Source: Lysinibacillus sp. JNUCC-52
Lineage (GTDB): Bacteria; Bacillota; Bacilli; Bacillales_A; Planococcaceae
Reading direction: 5' to 3'
DNA: 64,000 nt
NCBI RefSeq assembly: GCF_015999545.1
Contig: NZ_CP065546.1
Location: forward strand, 3,690,001 to 3,754,000
Part shown: positions 8,439 to 17,114 of the stretch, piece by piece
Layout: each line of letters begins with the position of its first letter
Numbering within the stretch: the first letter of the stretch is position 1
Translations under genes and position numbers: made by a program
Notes under the pieces: generated by a model
Databases searched by the model: none
Told to the model about the DNA's origin: nothing
What the model saw: only the letters and a program-made list of their open reading frames with translations

Positions 8439-10112
8439 TTGCAATTAATTCGCATTAGAACAGAAGATGAACTTGCGTATTATAAGGGGATTTGGGATGA
8501 GATATTAGCGAATGAACACAATGATAATCCGTTTATTGAATATGCATGGTTTTATAACTGGTGGATTACTATTGGAAGAAAGGAACGCGTAGAGCTATAT
8601 GCTGTGCAAAAGGATGAGGATATTGTGGCATTTTTGCCATTGAAGGTGCGAATACTTTGGGGTGTTCGTGTATATACCTTTACAGGTGAAAATGTAGCGA
8701 ATTATTCAGGTATTATCGCTAGGAAAGTGTGGCAATTACCTGCTATAACGTTTGTATTTGATGAGCTTATAAAAAAGCATCATCACGTGTTGTTTTCATT
8801 TCATGGATTACTTGAAAGTAAAGAGTCATCGAAAGTCATTGAGCAGTATTTTGTTGAACGGCAATTGCGGCCACATATTTTTCGAGTAGTAACACCGTAT
8901 CTTGCCTTTCAAGACGTTGACTTCAGCAGTCATTTCCATAACCGCAGAAAAATACATGGTATAGATAGAAGAGAAAAAAAGCTGCGAAATTTAGGTTCTT
9001 TACGTATAAAAACACCTGAGCAAGAAGACCTTTGGCAAATGTTTAAATTATTTGATCGACGTTGGGCAAAAAAGGTGGATACGAGTGGTTTTACAAAAGG
9101 AAAGAAAAAGGAATTTTTTGAACGTCTTTTTCACCTTAAAGGGGAAGCAATGCAAGTAGAGGTAGACGCACTTGTTTTTGAAAATCACTGGCTAGCCTTT
9201 AACTACGGTATTTGCTGTCGAGGGCGTTATGTCACTTATGCGCTTGGGCATGAGCCAAACTTTAACATTTTTGGTGTCGGTCGTTTACTTAATCAAACGA
9301 CGATCAAGCGCACTTTTTCAGAAAATTATCATATGTTCGATATGAGTATTGGTTACGAGGCGTATAAATTCGATTGGCGCTCTGGCATCGATTTTACAAG
9401 GCGTATCGTTGCAAGTAGTAAAACAAAACGAGCAAAGTTGTTGCTTGGATGGTTTGTACGGAAGGAACGTCTAAAGGAAATGCTGAAAAGTAGTCAGCGT
9501 TTCGTTGGATGGAAACGTCACACTCTTGGTGAGATGCGCTATTTAGTAAAGTATGGAAAAGTGAAAGATTGGCTAGAATATGGACAACAATTCGTTGAAA
9601 AGTTTGTTCGTTTGAAGCAAGTGGATTTGTACGAGTTATCCCCATCTGATCGAGTCATTCCACAACAACCAGTAGGGGAGTTGTTCGAGGAAATGTCGAT
9701 TCAAGAGGCAATGCCACTCGATCAAGAAGAGATTATTTCAATATTTTATAAGGGGTACATTCTTTATAAAGATTCCTTTGCCCAGACGACGAAGCCTGCA
9801 TTTGCATTACATACTGACAACTTACGTGTGGATGCATTGCAAATTGTTGAACCTTTGCCAAAACAAACCTACTTTTTACACTATGATTTCTATAAAGATA
9901 TAGGCGTTATTACAGCTTTTATTCAAAAAATAAAGCCAAATGAAACACTTTGGGTGACGGCAAGCTTTTGGCAATGGCGTAAGCGAAAACGATTGCAGCA
10001 ATTAGGCTATAAACGTATTTCTCGAATGAAGCATTTTAAATGTGCTCGTTATGAGCGCAATCATGTAGAAAATTATACAGAGAGTGGGGGCGATGTTCAT
10101 TCTATCCATTAA
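8439..10112 (+). CDS. CelD/BcsL-type GNAT acyltransferase, two-domain, copy 2
   Basis: The 557-residue paralog of the gene at 2927 shares NDNPFIEYAW, VDTSGFT, ICCRGR, GHEPNFNIFG, the IGYEAYKFDW segment, the HTLGEMRYL block and the final WQWRKRKRLQQLGYKRI. The likely start is TTG at 8439 with AAAAAGGG eight bases upstream, which gives an N-terminus aligned with copy 1; upstream in-frame starts would lie inside the glycosyltransferase gene. Position in the operon suggests it modifies a sugar of the glycan (for example an N-acyl group), but the acyl donor and acceptor are not visible. Confidence 0.78.
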   Translation: MQLIRIRTEDELAYYKGIWDEILANEHNDNPFIEYAWFYNWWITIGRKERVELYAVQKDEDIVAFLPLKVRILWGVRVYTFTGENVANYSGIIARKVWQLPAITFVFDELIKKHHHVLFSFHGLLESKESSKVIEQYFVERQLRPHIFRVVTPYLAFQDVDFSSHFHNRRKIHGIDRREKKLRNLGSLRIKTPEQEDLWQMFKLFDRRWAKKVDTSGFTKGKKKEFFERLFHLKGEAMQVEVDALVFENHWLAFNYGICCRGRYVTYALGHEPNFNIFGVGRLLNQTTIKRTFSENYHMFDMSIGYEAYKFDWRSGIDFTRRIVASSKTKRAKLLLGWFVRKERLKEMLKSSQRFVGWKRHTLGEMRYLVKYGKVKDWLEYGQQFVEKFVRLKQVDLYELSPSDRVIPQQPVGELFEEMSIQEAMPLDQEEIISIFYKGYILYKDSFAQTTKPAFALHTDNLRVDALQIVEPLPKQTYFLHYDFYKDIGVITAFIQKIKPNETLWVTASFWQWRKRKRLQQLGYKRISRMKHFKCARYERNHVENYTESGGDVHSIH

Positions 10113-10839
10113 AAGTAAGCGATGGAATATCGCGATGCAGCATATTTACTTTGCAGAAAAGTTGGCAAATACTAGAAAATCAATGAAATTAGTTTGTCAC
10201 ACACATTCACTTGTTCCGAGCCGTAAGCTAGTTAAACGTGAAGCCGTTCATATTCCTTTAACAGATCATGCGAGCATGATGTATTCAGCACTTTCGAAAA
10301 ACAACCGAAAACTGCTACGTCGTGCACAGGAAGAGCCCTATCAAGTACTATTATATAACGAGCCTTCAGAGGAAAACTTGCGAGCATTTCAACAGTTTTA
10401 TAATGAGTTTGCAAAAAGAAAGAAAATCGAACAAATTACTAAATCACAAATGGAATCCATTATGCTATTAAATCAAAAAAATGCTTTGCTATTAACAGAA
10501 GTACAAAGTATTTGTGGACAAACATTATGCTATCGTTTGGATATTGTCCATTCACAAAAAGCGATGTCCTATTATGTAGCAACCTGTGATGCTTTAGTCG
10601 TGCCTGCCCATTTAAAGCGGCCATTACGGTATGCAAATCGTTTCTTGTTATGGCACAATTTAATGTATTTAAAGCAACAGGGATTTGTTCTATATGATAT
10701 GGGCGAGCTAACAGATGTGCAAACGATTCGTCAATTCAAATCGAGCTTTGGTGGACAAGTCGTTAACGTATATTCAGGCTACATCGCACAATCGAAAATG
10801 AGTGCGTTGTTATTGGGCGTGCAAAAGTGGAGAAAATAG
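10093..10839 (+). CDS. FemAB/GNAT-like acyltransferase
   Basis: The product has 248 residues from ATG at 10093. The middle contains SALSKNNRKLLRRAQEE, FQQFYNEFAKRKKIEQI and a LCYRLDIVHSQKAMSYYVATCDA strand region, followed by NRFLLWHNLMYLKQQGFVLYDMGELTD, an arrangement seen in FemAB-like GNAT proteins. It overlaps the end of the copy 2 gene by 20 bases and the start of the deacetylase by 13 bases, so the three are translationally coupled. GTG at 10084 is an alternative start. The substrate is unknown; the context says envelope glycan modification. Confidence 0.6.
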   Translation: MFILSIKSKRWNIAMQHIYFAEKLANTRKSMKLVCHTHSLVPSRKLVKREAVHIPLTDHASMMYSALSKNNRKLLRRAQEEPYQVLLYNEPSEENLRAFQQFYNEFAKRKKIEQITKSQMESIMLLNQKNALLLTEVQSICGQTLCYRLDIVHSQKAMSYYVATCDALVVPAHLKRPLRYANRFLLWHNLMYLKQQGFVLYDMGELTDVQTIRQFKSSFGGQVVNVYSGYIAQSKMSALLLGVQKWRK

Positions 10840-11843
10840 CAATCAATGCAAATCATGGTGGTTTAGTGATTTCACTGGACTTTGAGTTAAATTGGGGTGT
10901 CCATGACGTTTTTCGACATGGGCAATATAATAAAAATTTATATGGTGTTCGTCAGGCATTACCTAAAATTTTAATGCTGTTTAAGCAATATGAAATACAT
11001 GCAACATGGGCTACTGTTGGCTTATTATTTGCCGAATCTAAAGGTGAGATGGCACATTATTTGCGAGGTATTCCAGTGAAATATAAACAGATGCGGTATG
11101 CAGCACATTCACAGCTTGCGAAAGTAGGGGAAAATGAACAAGAAGATCCTTTACACTTTGGTAAAGCATTAATTGAAGAAATCATGCAAACACCCCATCA
11201 GGAAATTGGTAGTCATACTTTTTCTCATTTTTATTGCTTAGAAAGTGGACAAACTGAAACGGATTTTCTTGCGGATTTACAAGCGATGAATACAATTTGT
11301 GATGGCTATATTGAACCGATGAAGTCCATCGTTTTTCCACGCAATCAAGTAAATGACAGTTACTTTGCAATTTGTCAGCAAGCAGGATTTGTGTGCTATA
11401 GAGGAAATGAACTACACGATTTATACAACCCTAAAAAGTTTACTAAAAAAAATCGACTATCGTTAGGTGCAAGGAAATGGCTGGATAGCTATATCAATGT
11501 CACGGGCAATCATATTGTACGATTAGAAGAGATGCAAGAAAATTCATTTATTAATGTTCGTGCAAGTGCATTTTTAAGACCATATAGTAGCTTGTTACGC
11601 ACATTTGAGCATCTCAAAGTAAAACGAATTAAAGAAGGAATGCTTGCTGCTGCAAAGGAAGGTGCATTTTATCATTTGTGGTGGCATCCGCATAACTTTG
11701 GAAAACATATTGATAAAAATTTGGCGATGCTGGAAGAGCTTTTACAATATTATCAAGAATTACAGAAGGATTATAATTTTCACAGCTATTCCATGCATGA
11801 GGTCGCCATGCTATGTAATGTAAGCAATAACATTTCTGAATAG
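10827..11843 (+). CDS. Polysaccharide deacetylase family protein (NodB fold)
   Basis: A 338-residue enzyme of the type found in extracellular polysaccharide loci. It opens with GGLVISLDFELNWGV (the Asp of motif 1) and has EIGSHTFSHFYC (the H-x3-H metal site, motif 2) and IVFPRNQVNDSYF (motif 3). The late YHLWWHPHNFG supplies the His of motif 5. No signal peptide is visible, so it may act in the cytoplasm on a lipid-linked or nucleotide sugar. It starts at GTG 10827 inside the preceding gene. The terminator hairpin begins in its last codons. Confidence 0.85.
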   Translation: MEKIAINANHGGLVISLDFELNWGVHDVFRHGQYNKNLYGVRQALPKILMLFKQYEIHATWATVGLLFAESKGEMAHYLRGIPVKYKQMRYAAHSQLAKVGENEQEDPLHFGKALIEEIMQTPHQEIGSHTFSHFYCLESGQTETDFLADLQAMNTICDGYIEPMKSIVFPRNQVNDSYFAICQQAGFVCYRGNELHDLYNPKKFTKKNRLSLGARKWLDSYINVTGNHIVRLEEMQENSFINVRASAFLRPYSSLLRTFEHLKVKRIKEGMLAAAKEGAFYHLWWHPHNFGKHIDKNLAMLEELLQYYQELQKDYNFHSYSMHEVAMLCNVSNNISE

Positions 11844-11861
11844 AGTGTTATTGCTTTTTTA
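11823..11861 (+). terminator. Terminator of the glycan operon, overlapping the last codons
   Basis: AGCAATAACA pairs with TGTTATTGCT and is followed by TTTTTT; the stop codon lies in the loop. Confidence 0.8.
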
Positions 11862-12039
11862 TTTTACATGCAAAATTCATCTTCTACTTCATAGAAATTT
11901 TAAGAGAATAAGAGGGAAATTACCTGAGTGTGACGAAGATGTAAGTTACTTAGTGTTATTTAAAATTGAAGGGTGTATGCACTATATAGAATAGCAGAAG
12001 GAATGAAGTAGCTTTCTACATAACAAAGGGGAGTTAGGA

Positions 12040-13311
12040 ATGATGGAAAAGCAACAAAAGCCCATTTGGATTCAAAATATTTCACAATTAGTGACAGTTG
12101 CAAGTGACAAGAAGGGCCCACGTGTACGTGAAGAAATGCGCGAGCTCGGAATTATTGAAGGCGGAAGCGTCTGGATTGAAAATGGCACTATTCAGGATCT
12201 CGGTACAACGCGTGACATGATTCTAAAATATTTGCCGCGGGCTGAGGAAGCAGAGATTGTAGATGCAACGGGGAAAATTGTGACACCAGGATTAATTGAT
12301 CCTCATACACATGTTGTTTTTGGTGGAAGTCGTGAGCATGAATTTGAGATGCGTTTAGAAGGTGCCAGCTATATGGACATTATGAATGCAGGGGGAGGCA
12401 TTCATGCAACAACTCGAAAAATGCGCACATTGACAGAAGAACATATTTTCAATCAAACGACGAGACGCTTGGACTTATTTTTACAGCATGGTGTCACAAC
12501 ATTGGAAAGTAAAAGTGGCTACGGCTTAGATGTAGAAAATGAGTTAAAGCAACTACGTGTCATGCAGCGCTTGCAAAAAAAGCATCCAATGGACATTGTG
12601 CCAACATTTATGGGAGCACATGCCGTACCAGAGGAATACCGAGAAAATCCAGAGCAGTTTGTTGATTTAGTTATAGATGAAATGATTCCTGCAGTTGTAC
12701 AAGAGAACTTAGCAAAATTTATTGATGTATTTTGTGAAGTTGATGTCTTTACACCAGAGCAGTCAGAACGTATTTTATTGGCTGGCAAGGCACAAGGGCT
12801 CATTCCTAAAATACACGCTGATGAAATTGAGGAAAATAAAGGGGCACATGTTGCGGCAAAAGTAGGGGCTATTTCTGCTGAGCATTTATTAAAAGTTTCG
12901 GACGAAGGAATTGAAGAGCTTGCGAATTCGGGTGTTATTGCGTGTTTACTACCAGCGACAGCATTGTATTTAGGAGAGAAACCAGCACGCGCTAGAGACA
13001 TCATTGACGCAGGTGTGCCTGTAGCTATTTCGACTGATTGTAATCCAGGCTCATCTCCAACAATTTCGCTTCCTCTCGTCATGAACCTTGCGTGTATTAC
13101 AATGAAAATGACACCAGCTGAAAGCTTATGCGCCGCAACGTATAATGCTGCTTGTGCATTACAAATTGAAGATCGCGTTGGCTCCATCGAAGTAGGGAAG
13201 CAAGCCGATTTAGTTTTGTGGGATGTTCATAATCATCAAAAGCTACATTATATATTTGGTGTAAATCATGTGAAAAAAGTGTGGAAAAAAGGTGTAAAGG
13301 TGGTAGGTTAA
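12040..13311 (+). CDS. hutI: Imidazolonepropionase
   Basis: Third step of histidine breakdown: hydrolysis of 4-imidazolone-5-propanoate to N-formimino-L-glutamate. This amidohydrolase of 423 residues shows the metal site DPHTHVVFGGSREHEFEMR, the SKSGYGL motif, HADEIEENKG, a SAEHL metal/base region, and STDCNPGSS. A second ATG at 12043 is equally placed behind AAAGGGGAG. It is followed after one base by hutG, forming a hutIG unit; hutH and hutU are not in this window. Confidence 0.97.
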   Translation: MMEKQQKPIWIQNISQLVTVASDKKGPRVREEMRELGIIEGGSVWIENGTIQDLGTTRDMILKYLPRAEEAEIVDATGKIVTPGLIDPHTHVVFGGSREHEFEMRLEGASYMDIMNAGGGIHATTRKMRTLTEEHIFNQTTRRLDLFLQHGVTTLESKSGYGLDVENELKQLRVMQRLQKKHPMDIVPTFMGAHAVPEEYRENPEQFVDLVIDEMIPAVVQENLAKFIDVFCEVDVFTPEQSERILLAGKAQGLIPKIHADEIEENKGAHVAAKVGAISAEHLLKVSDEGIEELANSGVIACLLPATALYLGEKPARARDIIDAGVPVAISTDCNPGSSPTISLPLVMNLACITMKMTPAESLCAATYNAACALQIEDRVGSIEVGKQADLVLWDVHNHQKLHYIFGVNHVKKVWKKGVKVVG

Positions 13312-13312
13312 G

Positions 13313-14311
13313 ATGTTCATCCAACCTGAATGGCAGTGGAAACAAGAAAATGGCTCAGGTATGCATCAGTGGATTAAGCAAAAACAAAATCCACATGCAA
13401 ATGATGTAGATATTATTGTATATGGAGCACTACTATCATATGCAAGTGACCCATCCAAGAAAGCACAGTATCCTAATGCTTTTCGGAAAGCATGGTCCAG
13501 TTTTCAATCATATAATTTAGACGAACAAGTTGATTTACGAGCATTAGCAATTGTAGATATAGGAGACGTAGCGATAGATCCGACAAATCGAATGCTTTCG
13601 GAATCTGCATTAGAGGCGGCAGCGGAAAACTTAAGTATTGCCTATCCAAAAAGCTTTACATGCCTTATTGGTGGAGATCATGCGATTACAGCTTGTTCCT
13701 TAAGAGGAATTAAAAATGCTTATCCGAAAGAGCGAATTGGCATTATTCAGCTTGATACACATTTAGATGCACGGAATCAGGAAGAAATCGGATTAGCGAT
13801 GAATTCGCCGATTCATCAACTGATTGCATCAGGCGTTGTAGAGGGGAAGCATATTTATCATGTCGGCCTACATGGCTTTTTTAATTCACCTGAAATGATT
13901 TACTATGCCCGTGAGCAGGGAATGCATATGATTACGTTAAAGCAGATGCGCCGAGACGGTATTCAGTTAACTATCCGCGAAATGCTGCGTCAGCTTATGC
14001 ATGAAGTGGACAGAATTTATGTATCTGTGGATTTAGATGCCCTTGATATTACGTTTGCACCAGATGTTCCTGCGGCTACTCCTGGTGGTTTAACGGCCTA
14101 TGAATTATTTGATATTTTAAAGCTAATTGGTGAAAATGAAGGTGTACGCCATATTGACTTTATATACGCTGATCCAAAACAAAATGAACTTCGTATAGAA
14201 ACGGTGAAAACAGGCGTTACAGTATTTTTGCAATGGCTAACGGGCATTCAATTGGATCACCGCAATCGCATATCAAGGAAAGAAAAAGCAGGCTATGGGG
14301 CTACCCCATAG
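13313..14311 (+). CDS. hutG: Formimidoylglutamase
   Basis: The final hut enzyme splits N-formimino-glutamate into glutamate and formamide. It belongs to the arginase/agmatinase family and shows the manganese-binding motifs GGDHAIT, LDTHLDAR and SVDLDALD in order. The protein is 332 residues, the usual length. The ribosome site AAAGGTGG lies inside the end of hutI. The last codons (KAGYGATP) and the stop lie within the terminator stem, so the C-terminal tail may have been shaped by that hairpin. Confidence 0.95.
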   Translation: MFIQPEWQWKQENGSGMHQWIKQKQNPHANDVDIIVYGALLSYASDPSKKAQYPNAFRKAWSSFQSYNLDEQVDLRALAIVDIGDVAIDPTNRMLSESALEAAAENLSIAYPKSFTCLIGGDHAITACSLRGIKNAYPKERIGIIQLDTHLDARNQEEIGLAMNSPIHQLIASGVVEGKHIYHVGLHGFFNSPEMIYYAREQGMHMITLKQMRRDGIQLTIREMLRQLMHEVDRIYVSVDLDALDITFAPDVPAATPGGLTAYELFDILKLIGENEGVRHIDFIYADPKQNELRIETVKTGVTVFLQWLTGIQLDHRNRISRKEKAGYGATP

Positions 14312-14320
14312 TCTGTTATT
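14289..14320 (+). terminator. hutG terminator hairpin containing the stop codon
   Basis: CAGGCTATGGGG (14289-14300) pairs with CCCCATAGTCTG (14304-14315), with one G-T pair. The hutG TAG is inside the 3' arm. The T run is weak. Confidence 0.6.
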
Positions 14321-14340
14321 TGCATTAAGCAAAATATTAC

Positions 14341-14468
14341 CGTTGATTTCCGCTACGGACGGGCGCTTTCCGCGGGCACAACGTAAGCCGCAACCCTCGC
14401 TACGCGCGGTTTGTTGCGTCTTACGTTTTGTGCGTTCCCGCAGGAGTCGCCCGTCCTTCGCTCCAATT
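14341..14468 (+). repeat. R repeat copy 1 (about 130 bp GC-rich dispersed element)
   Basis: It begins GTTGATTTCCGCTACGG and ends GGAGTCGCCCGTCCTTCGCT. GC content is well above the neighbourhood. Internal complementary blocks (CGTAAGCCGCAAC with GTTGCGTCTTACG; GGGCGCTTTCCGCGGG with CCCGCAGGAGTCGCCC) let it fold as one long bulged hairpin. It matches copies 2-7 listed below. Confidence 0.9.
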
Positions 14469-14527
14469 AAATGGACATGGAAGAAAGGTCTCGCTTTTTT
14501 ATTTTATAAATAAAGAAAAATATTAAT

Positions 14528-14630
14528 GTTGATTTCCGTTACGGACGGGCGCTTTCTGTGGGCACACCTTAATTGTTTGAGTGCCTGTCACTTTCAACTT
14601 ATGCAGTTCCCTTAGGAGCGTCTAGGGTTT
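14528..14630 (+). repeat. R repeat copy 2, degenerate and interrupted by an S repeat
   Basis: The left end (GTTGATTTCCGTTACGGACG) is clear to about 14568. The middle is replaced by the S repeat at 14571-14591, and a degraded right end (GCAGTTCCCTTAGGAGCGTC) follows. Confidence 0.7.
14571..14591 (+). repeat. S repeat copy 1
   Basis: AATTGTTTGA plus GTGCCTGTCAC; it lies inside R copy 2. Confidence 0.85.
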
Positions 14631-14670
14631 TTCTGTGAGTAAAGAGAAAAAATACGTGACCAACATGGTA

Positions 14671-14691
14671 AATTGTTTGAGTGCCTGGCAC
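14671..14691 (+). repeat. S repeat copy 2
   Basis: AATTGTTTGA plus GTGCCTGGCAC, a perfect family member, just upstream of the ypcP promoter. Confidence 0.85.
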
Positions 14692-14711
14692 TAATTATTA
14701 AGTCGATATTT

Positions 14712-14720
14712 TGCTATAAT
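14712..14720 (+). promoter_or_regulatory. Extended -10 promoter of the exonuclease gene
   Basis: TG-C-TATAAT is a full extended -10 element; no good -35 is seen. Confidence 0.5.
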
Positions 14721-14790
14721 AGAAAAATGCTTATTATTCTTTTGATAATGACTAAACGCTAGAATAATAAATTAGAGAGGATTTTTTATT

Positions 14791-15678
14791 ATGACTACAA
14801 AACCAAAATTGCTTATTGTTGATGGCATGGCATTGTTATTTCGTTCTTTTTTTGCTTCAGCAGCAATGGGGCATTTTATACGCTTAGAGGATGGCACACC
14901 TTCTAATGGTGCACAAGGATTTGTCCGCCATGTTTTGACGGCACAATCTATTATGAAACCAACACATTTAGCTATTTGCTGGGATATGGGTTCGCAAACA
15001 TTCCGCAATGAATTATATGATGGCTATAAGGCGAATCGCCCAGCGCCGCCAGAGGAGATGCTGCCACAATTTGATATGGCTAAAAATTTATCTCAACATA
15101 TTGGGTGGCAAAATTTCGGCGTTGTCGGTATGGAGGCTGATGACTTAATCGGCTCAATGATTACTAAATGGCAAGATGAAGCTGATATTACGGTCATTAG
15201 TGGGGATAAAGATTTATTGCAACTGTTAACACCTTCAACGCAAATCGCGTTTACGAAAAAAGGCTACACAGAGTATGATCTTTACACACATTCCCGCTTT
15301 AAAGAAGAGTACGGTATTGAACCATTTCAATTTGCACAAGTAAAAGCTTTTATGGGTGATACGAGTGATGGCTATCCAGGAGTAAAAGGAATTGGTCCAA
15401 AACAGGCGCTGACACTTATCCAAATGTACGGATCTATCGACAATGTCATTTCTTCCCTAGAGGAATTAAAGCCAGGACAACGTACGAAAATTAAAGATAA
15501 TCTGGACATGCTGAAGTTATCACACGAACTAGCAACAATTCAAACGAATGTACCGATTGAAGCAGATTTTGCTCAATTAGTAGTACCAAATTATGAGCAC
15601 CAAACTATTAAAGCGATAGAAGAACGTGGCTTTACACTTATTGCAAAGCAGGCACGTTCATTGTATTCCCTTATTTAG
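14791..15678 (+). CDS. ypcP: 5'-3' exonuclease, PolI N-terminal-like (YpcP type)
   Basis: A 295-residue stand-alone version of the DNA polymerase I 5' nuclease domain. Metal-binding acidic residues are visible in LLIVDGMALLFRSFF, the GMEADDLIGSM segment, ISGDKDLLQLL and the helix-hairpin-helix region GDTSDGYPGVKGIGPKQAL. Such enzymes remove RNA primers or flaps. The start follows AGAGAGG. Its 3' end overlaps the convergent C39-like gene by eight bases. Confidence 0.93.
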   Translation: MTTKPKLLIVDGMALLFRSFFASAAMGHFIRLEDGTPSNGAQGFVRHVLTAQSIMKPTHLAICWDMGSQTFRNELYDGYKANRPAPPEEMLPQFDMAKNLSQHIGWQNFGVVGMEADDLIGSMITKWQDEADITVISGDKDLLQLLTPSTQIAFTKKGYTEYDLYTHSRFKEEYGIEPFQFAQVKAFMGDTSDGYPGVKGIGPKQALTLIQMYGSIDNVISSLEELKPGQRTKIKDNLDMLKLSHELATIQTNVPIEADFAQLVVPNYEHQTIKAIEERGFTLIAKQARSLYSLI

Positions 15679-16174
15679 GTGCTATTTTAACGAAGCTTAA
15701 CACTTTTTCATTATTTTCTAGTAGAGCAGTACGGATTTGGCTGGCACGATTTTTGCCACCATTATCGTGGAAAATCAACAATAGCCCATCATCTTGCACT
15801 GCATAGCCAATGAGTGGTACCCAATGATAAACAAAGGTAGATTTTCTATTCAACCATTGTAAGCTAAAATAACGGTCAAAGCGCATTGCAACGGGGCGTC
15901 CTGCATCAATTTCAAGCAGCGCCTCTTTTAATGTACAGCTGCGTATGTCCCATGTCGGTAACAGTTTCCGTAGATTATAAATTAAACGCCATTTAAACAA
16001 GCCGATTTTTGTACCACCGAGTAGAAGATAAAGGTCGTTTACTGATGGGGCTGAGAGATTATAGTAGTGCAGTATCACATGGATGGTTGTTGGCCCGCAG
16101 GCAGAATTTCGATATTGAGGTGCAATGGATGCATCGTATTGTGATTTTCCTTGCAATGGCAAATACTGTTTCAT
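15671..16174 (-). CDS. C39-like cysteine peptidase family protein
   Basis: The product has 167 residues from an ATG behind AAGGGAG. YRNSACGPTTIHVILHYY contains the Cys of the C39-like fold, and STFVYHWVPLIGYAVQDDGLLLIFHDNGG supplies the His and Asp/Asn part of the triad. There is no export signal or transporter next to it, unlike bacteriocin C39 peptidases. Members of this stand-alone family have unknown substrates. The gene converges on ypcP and overlaps it by eight bases. Confidence 0.75.
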   Translation of the reverse strand: MKQYLPLQGKSQYDASIAPQYRNSACGPTTIHVILHYYNLSAPSVNDLYLLLGGTKIGLFKWRLIYNLRKLLPTWDIRSCTLKEALLEIDAGRPVAMRFDRYFSLQWLNRKSTFVYHWVPLIGYAVQDDGLLLIFHDNGGKNRASQIRTALLENNEKVLSFVKIAPK

Positions 16175-16250
16175 AAAAATCTCCCTTCGACAATGAACGA
16201 ATGAAATACATGTCATGTAAGTTGCAAACGGATACCTTCTATAAATAAGA

Positions 16251-16289
16251 AAAAATAGTATGCCAAGAAACACCTAGCATACTATTTTT
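16251..16289 (-). terminator. Terminator of the thioredoxin gene
   Basis: AAAAATAGTATGC and GCATACTATTTTT form a perfect 13-bp stem, usable on either strand. Confidence 0.85.
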
Positions 16290-16307
16290 GCTTTTGTTGC
16301 GCTTATT

Positions 16308-16625
16308 TTATTGTTGAGCAGCTAAAAACTCAGTCACTTGCTGAGGCGATTTAGCGTTAGCACTATGTAAGTGTGCTAATTTTTCGCCATTTTGGAAAAT
16401 TAATAAGCTTGGAATACCCATTACATCGTATTTATCAGCGATTTCAGGAAGCTCATCGCGATTAAGCTCATACCAATCAAATTGGTTGTACTCTTCAATA
16501 ATTGGATCGATAAACATGTTCATGCGTGTGCAATCAGGGCACCATCCAGCATAAAATTTTACGAGCACTTTTTGTTGACCAGAGATAAGCTCATTAAATT
16601 GTTCAGCAGTTGTTATTGTTTTCAT
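16308..16625 (-). CDS. Thioredoxin-family protein with WCPDC active site
   Basis: A 105-residue thioredoxin fold. VLVKFYAGWCPDCTRM places the active-site cysteines at 29 and 32, and GIPSLLIFQNG holds the cis-proline. The WCPDC pair differs from classical WCGPC, so this is a thioredoxin-like protein of the YdbP/YdfQ type and not the main TrxA. The start at 16625 follows AAGGAG. It is monocistronic. Confidence 0.9.
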   Translation of the reverse strand: MKTITTAEQFNELISGQQKVLVKFYAGWCPDCTRMNMFIDPIIEEYNQFDWYELNRDELPEIADKYDVMGIPSLLIFQNGEKLAHLHSANAKSPQQVTEFLAAQQ

Positions 16626-16739
16626 TAGTAGTTCACTCTCCTTGCTATCCATTTTACACATTTTCTCTTCATCCTGAAAGTTATCTGTTTGGAATAAGTG
16701 GACTCTACTTATTGTCTTGTTTTCGCTCGTAAAAAACAA

Positions 16740-17071
16740 AAAAAGTTGTATATTGCAAAAATAAATGAAGAAAAAAGATTGCTAATTTAGACAAAATAAT
16801 CTACACTAAAAACAGAAAAAGTAGTTTTATTTTCATTCAGTGGAAGACTTTTCACACGATGTAGCTGTGTTGCATATCAACTGACTGAAGATAAGTCTCT
16901 GGCGCTTGTCACAGATTATGATATGACATCAGTTAAAATCTTTTAGCTAAAAATCTAAGACAATGTAAGTGATTGCAACTAACTGGCATACATTGTAAAA
17001 GGTCACCATGAATGTCTAAATCGAAGCAAAAAAACGCCAAAGCGAAACTTTGATTTTTTTTGGCTAAAAAA
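16740..17071. other. Intergenic stretch upstream of the fad operon
   Basis: No coding signal is seen. It is AT-rich and separates the divergent thioredoxin gene from fadN. The only recognisable element is the FadR-type site at its right end. Confidence 0.5.
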
Positions 17072-17089
17072 TGAATGGCTATTCATTCA
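17072..17089. promoter_or_regulatory. FadR-type operator
   Basis: TGAATGGCTATTCATTCA has perfect TGAATG/CATTCA arms and agrees with the Bacillus FadR (TetR family) consensus TGAATGAMTANTCATTCA at all but one defined position. In Bacillus FadR represses fadNAE until long-chain acyl-CoA binds it. Confidence 0.88.
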
Positions 17090-17114
17090 ATGGGAGAATA
17101 AGGGGGAATTGCTT

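Noticed and set aside
12519..13187. A 222-codon frame on the minus strand
   Set aside because: It is the antisense shadow of hutI, which has intact catalytic motifs; the reverse frame has no domain features.
14295..14513. An open frame of about 70 codons
   Set aside because: It lies across hutG's end and R repeat copy 1; composition follows the repeat and no ribosome site is present.
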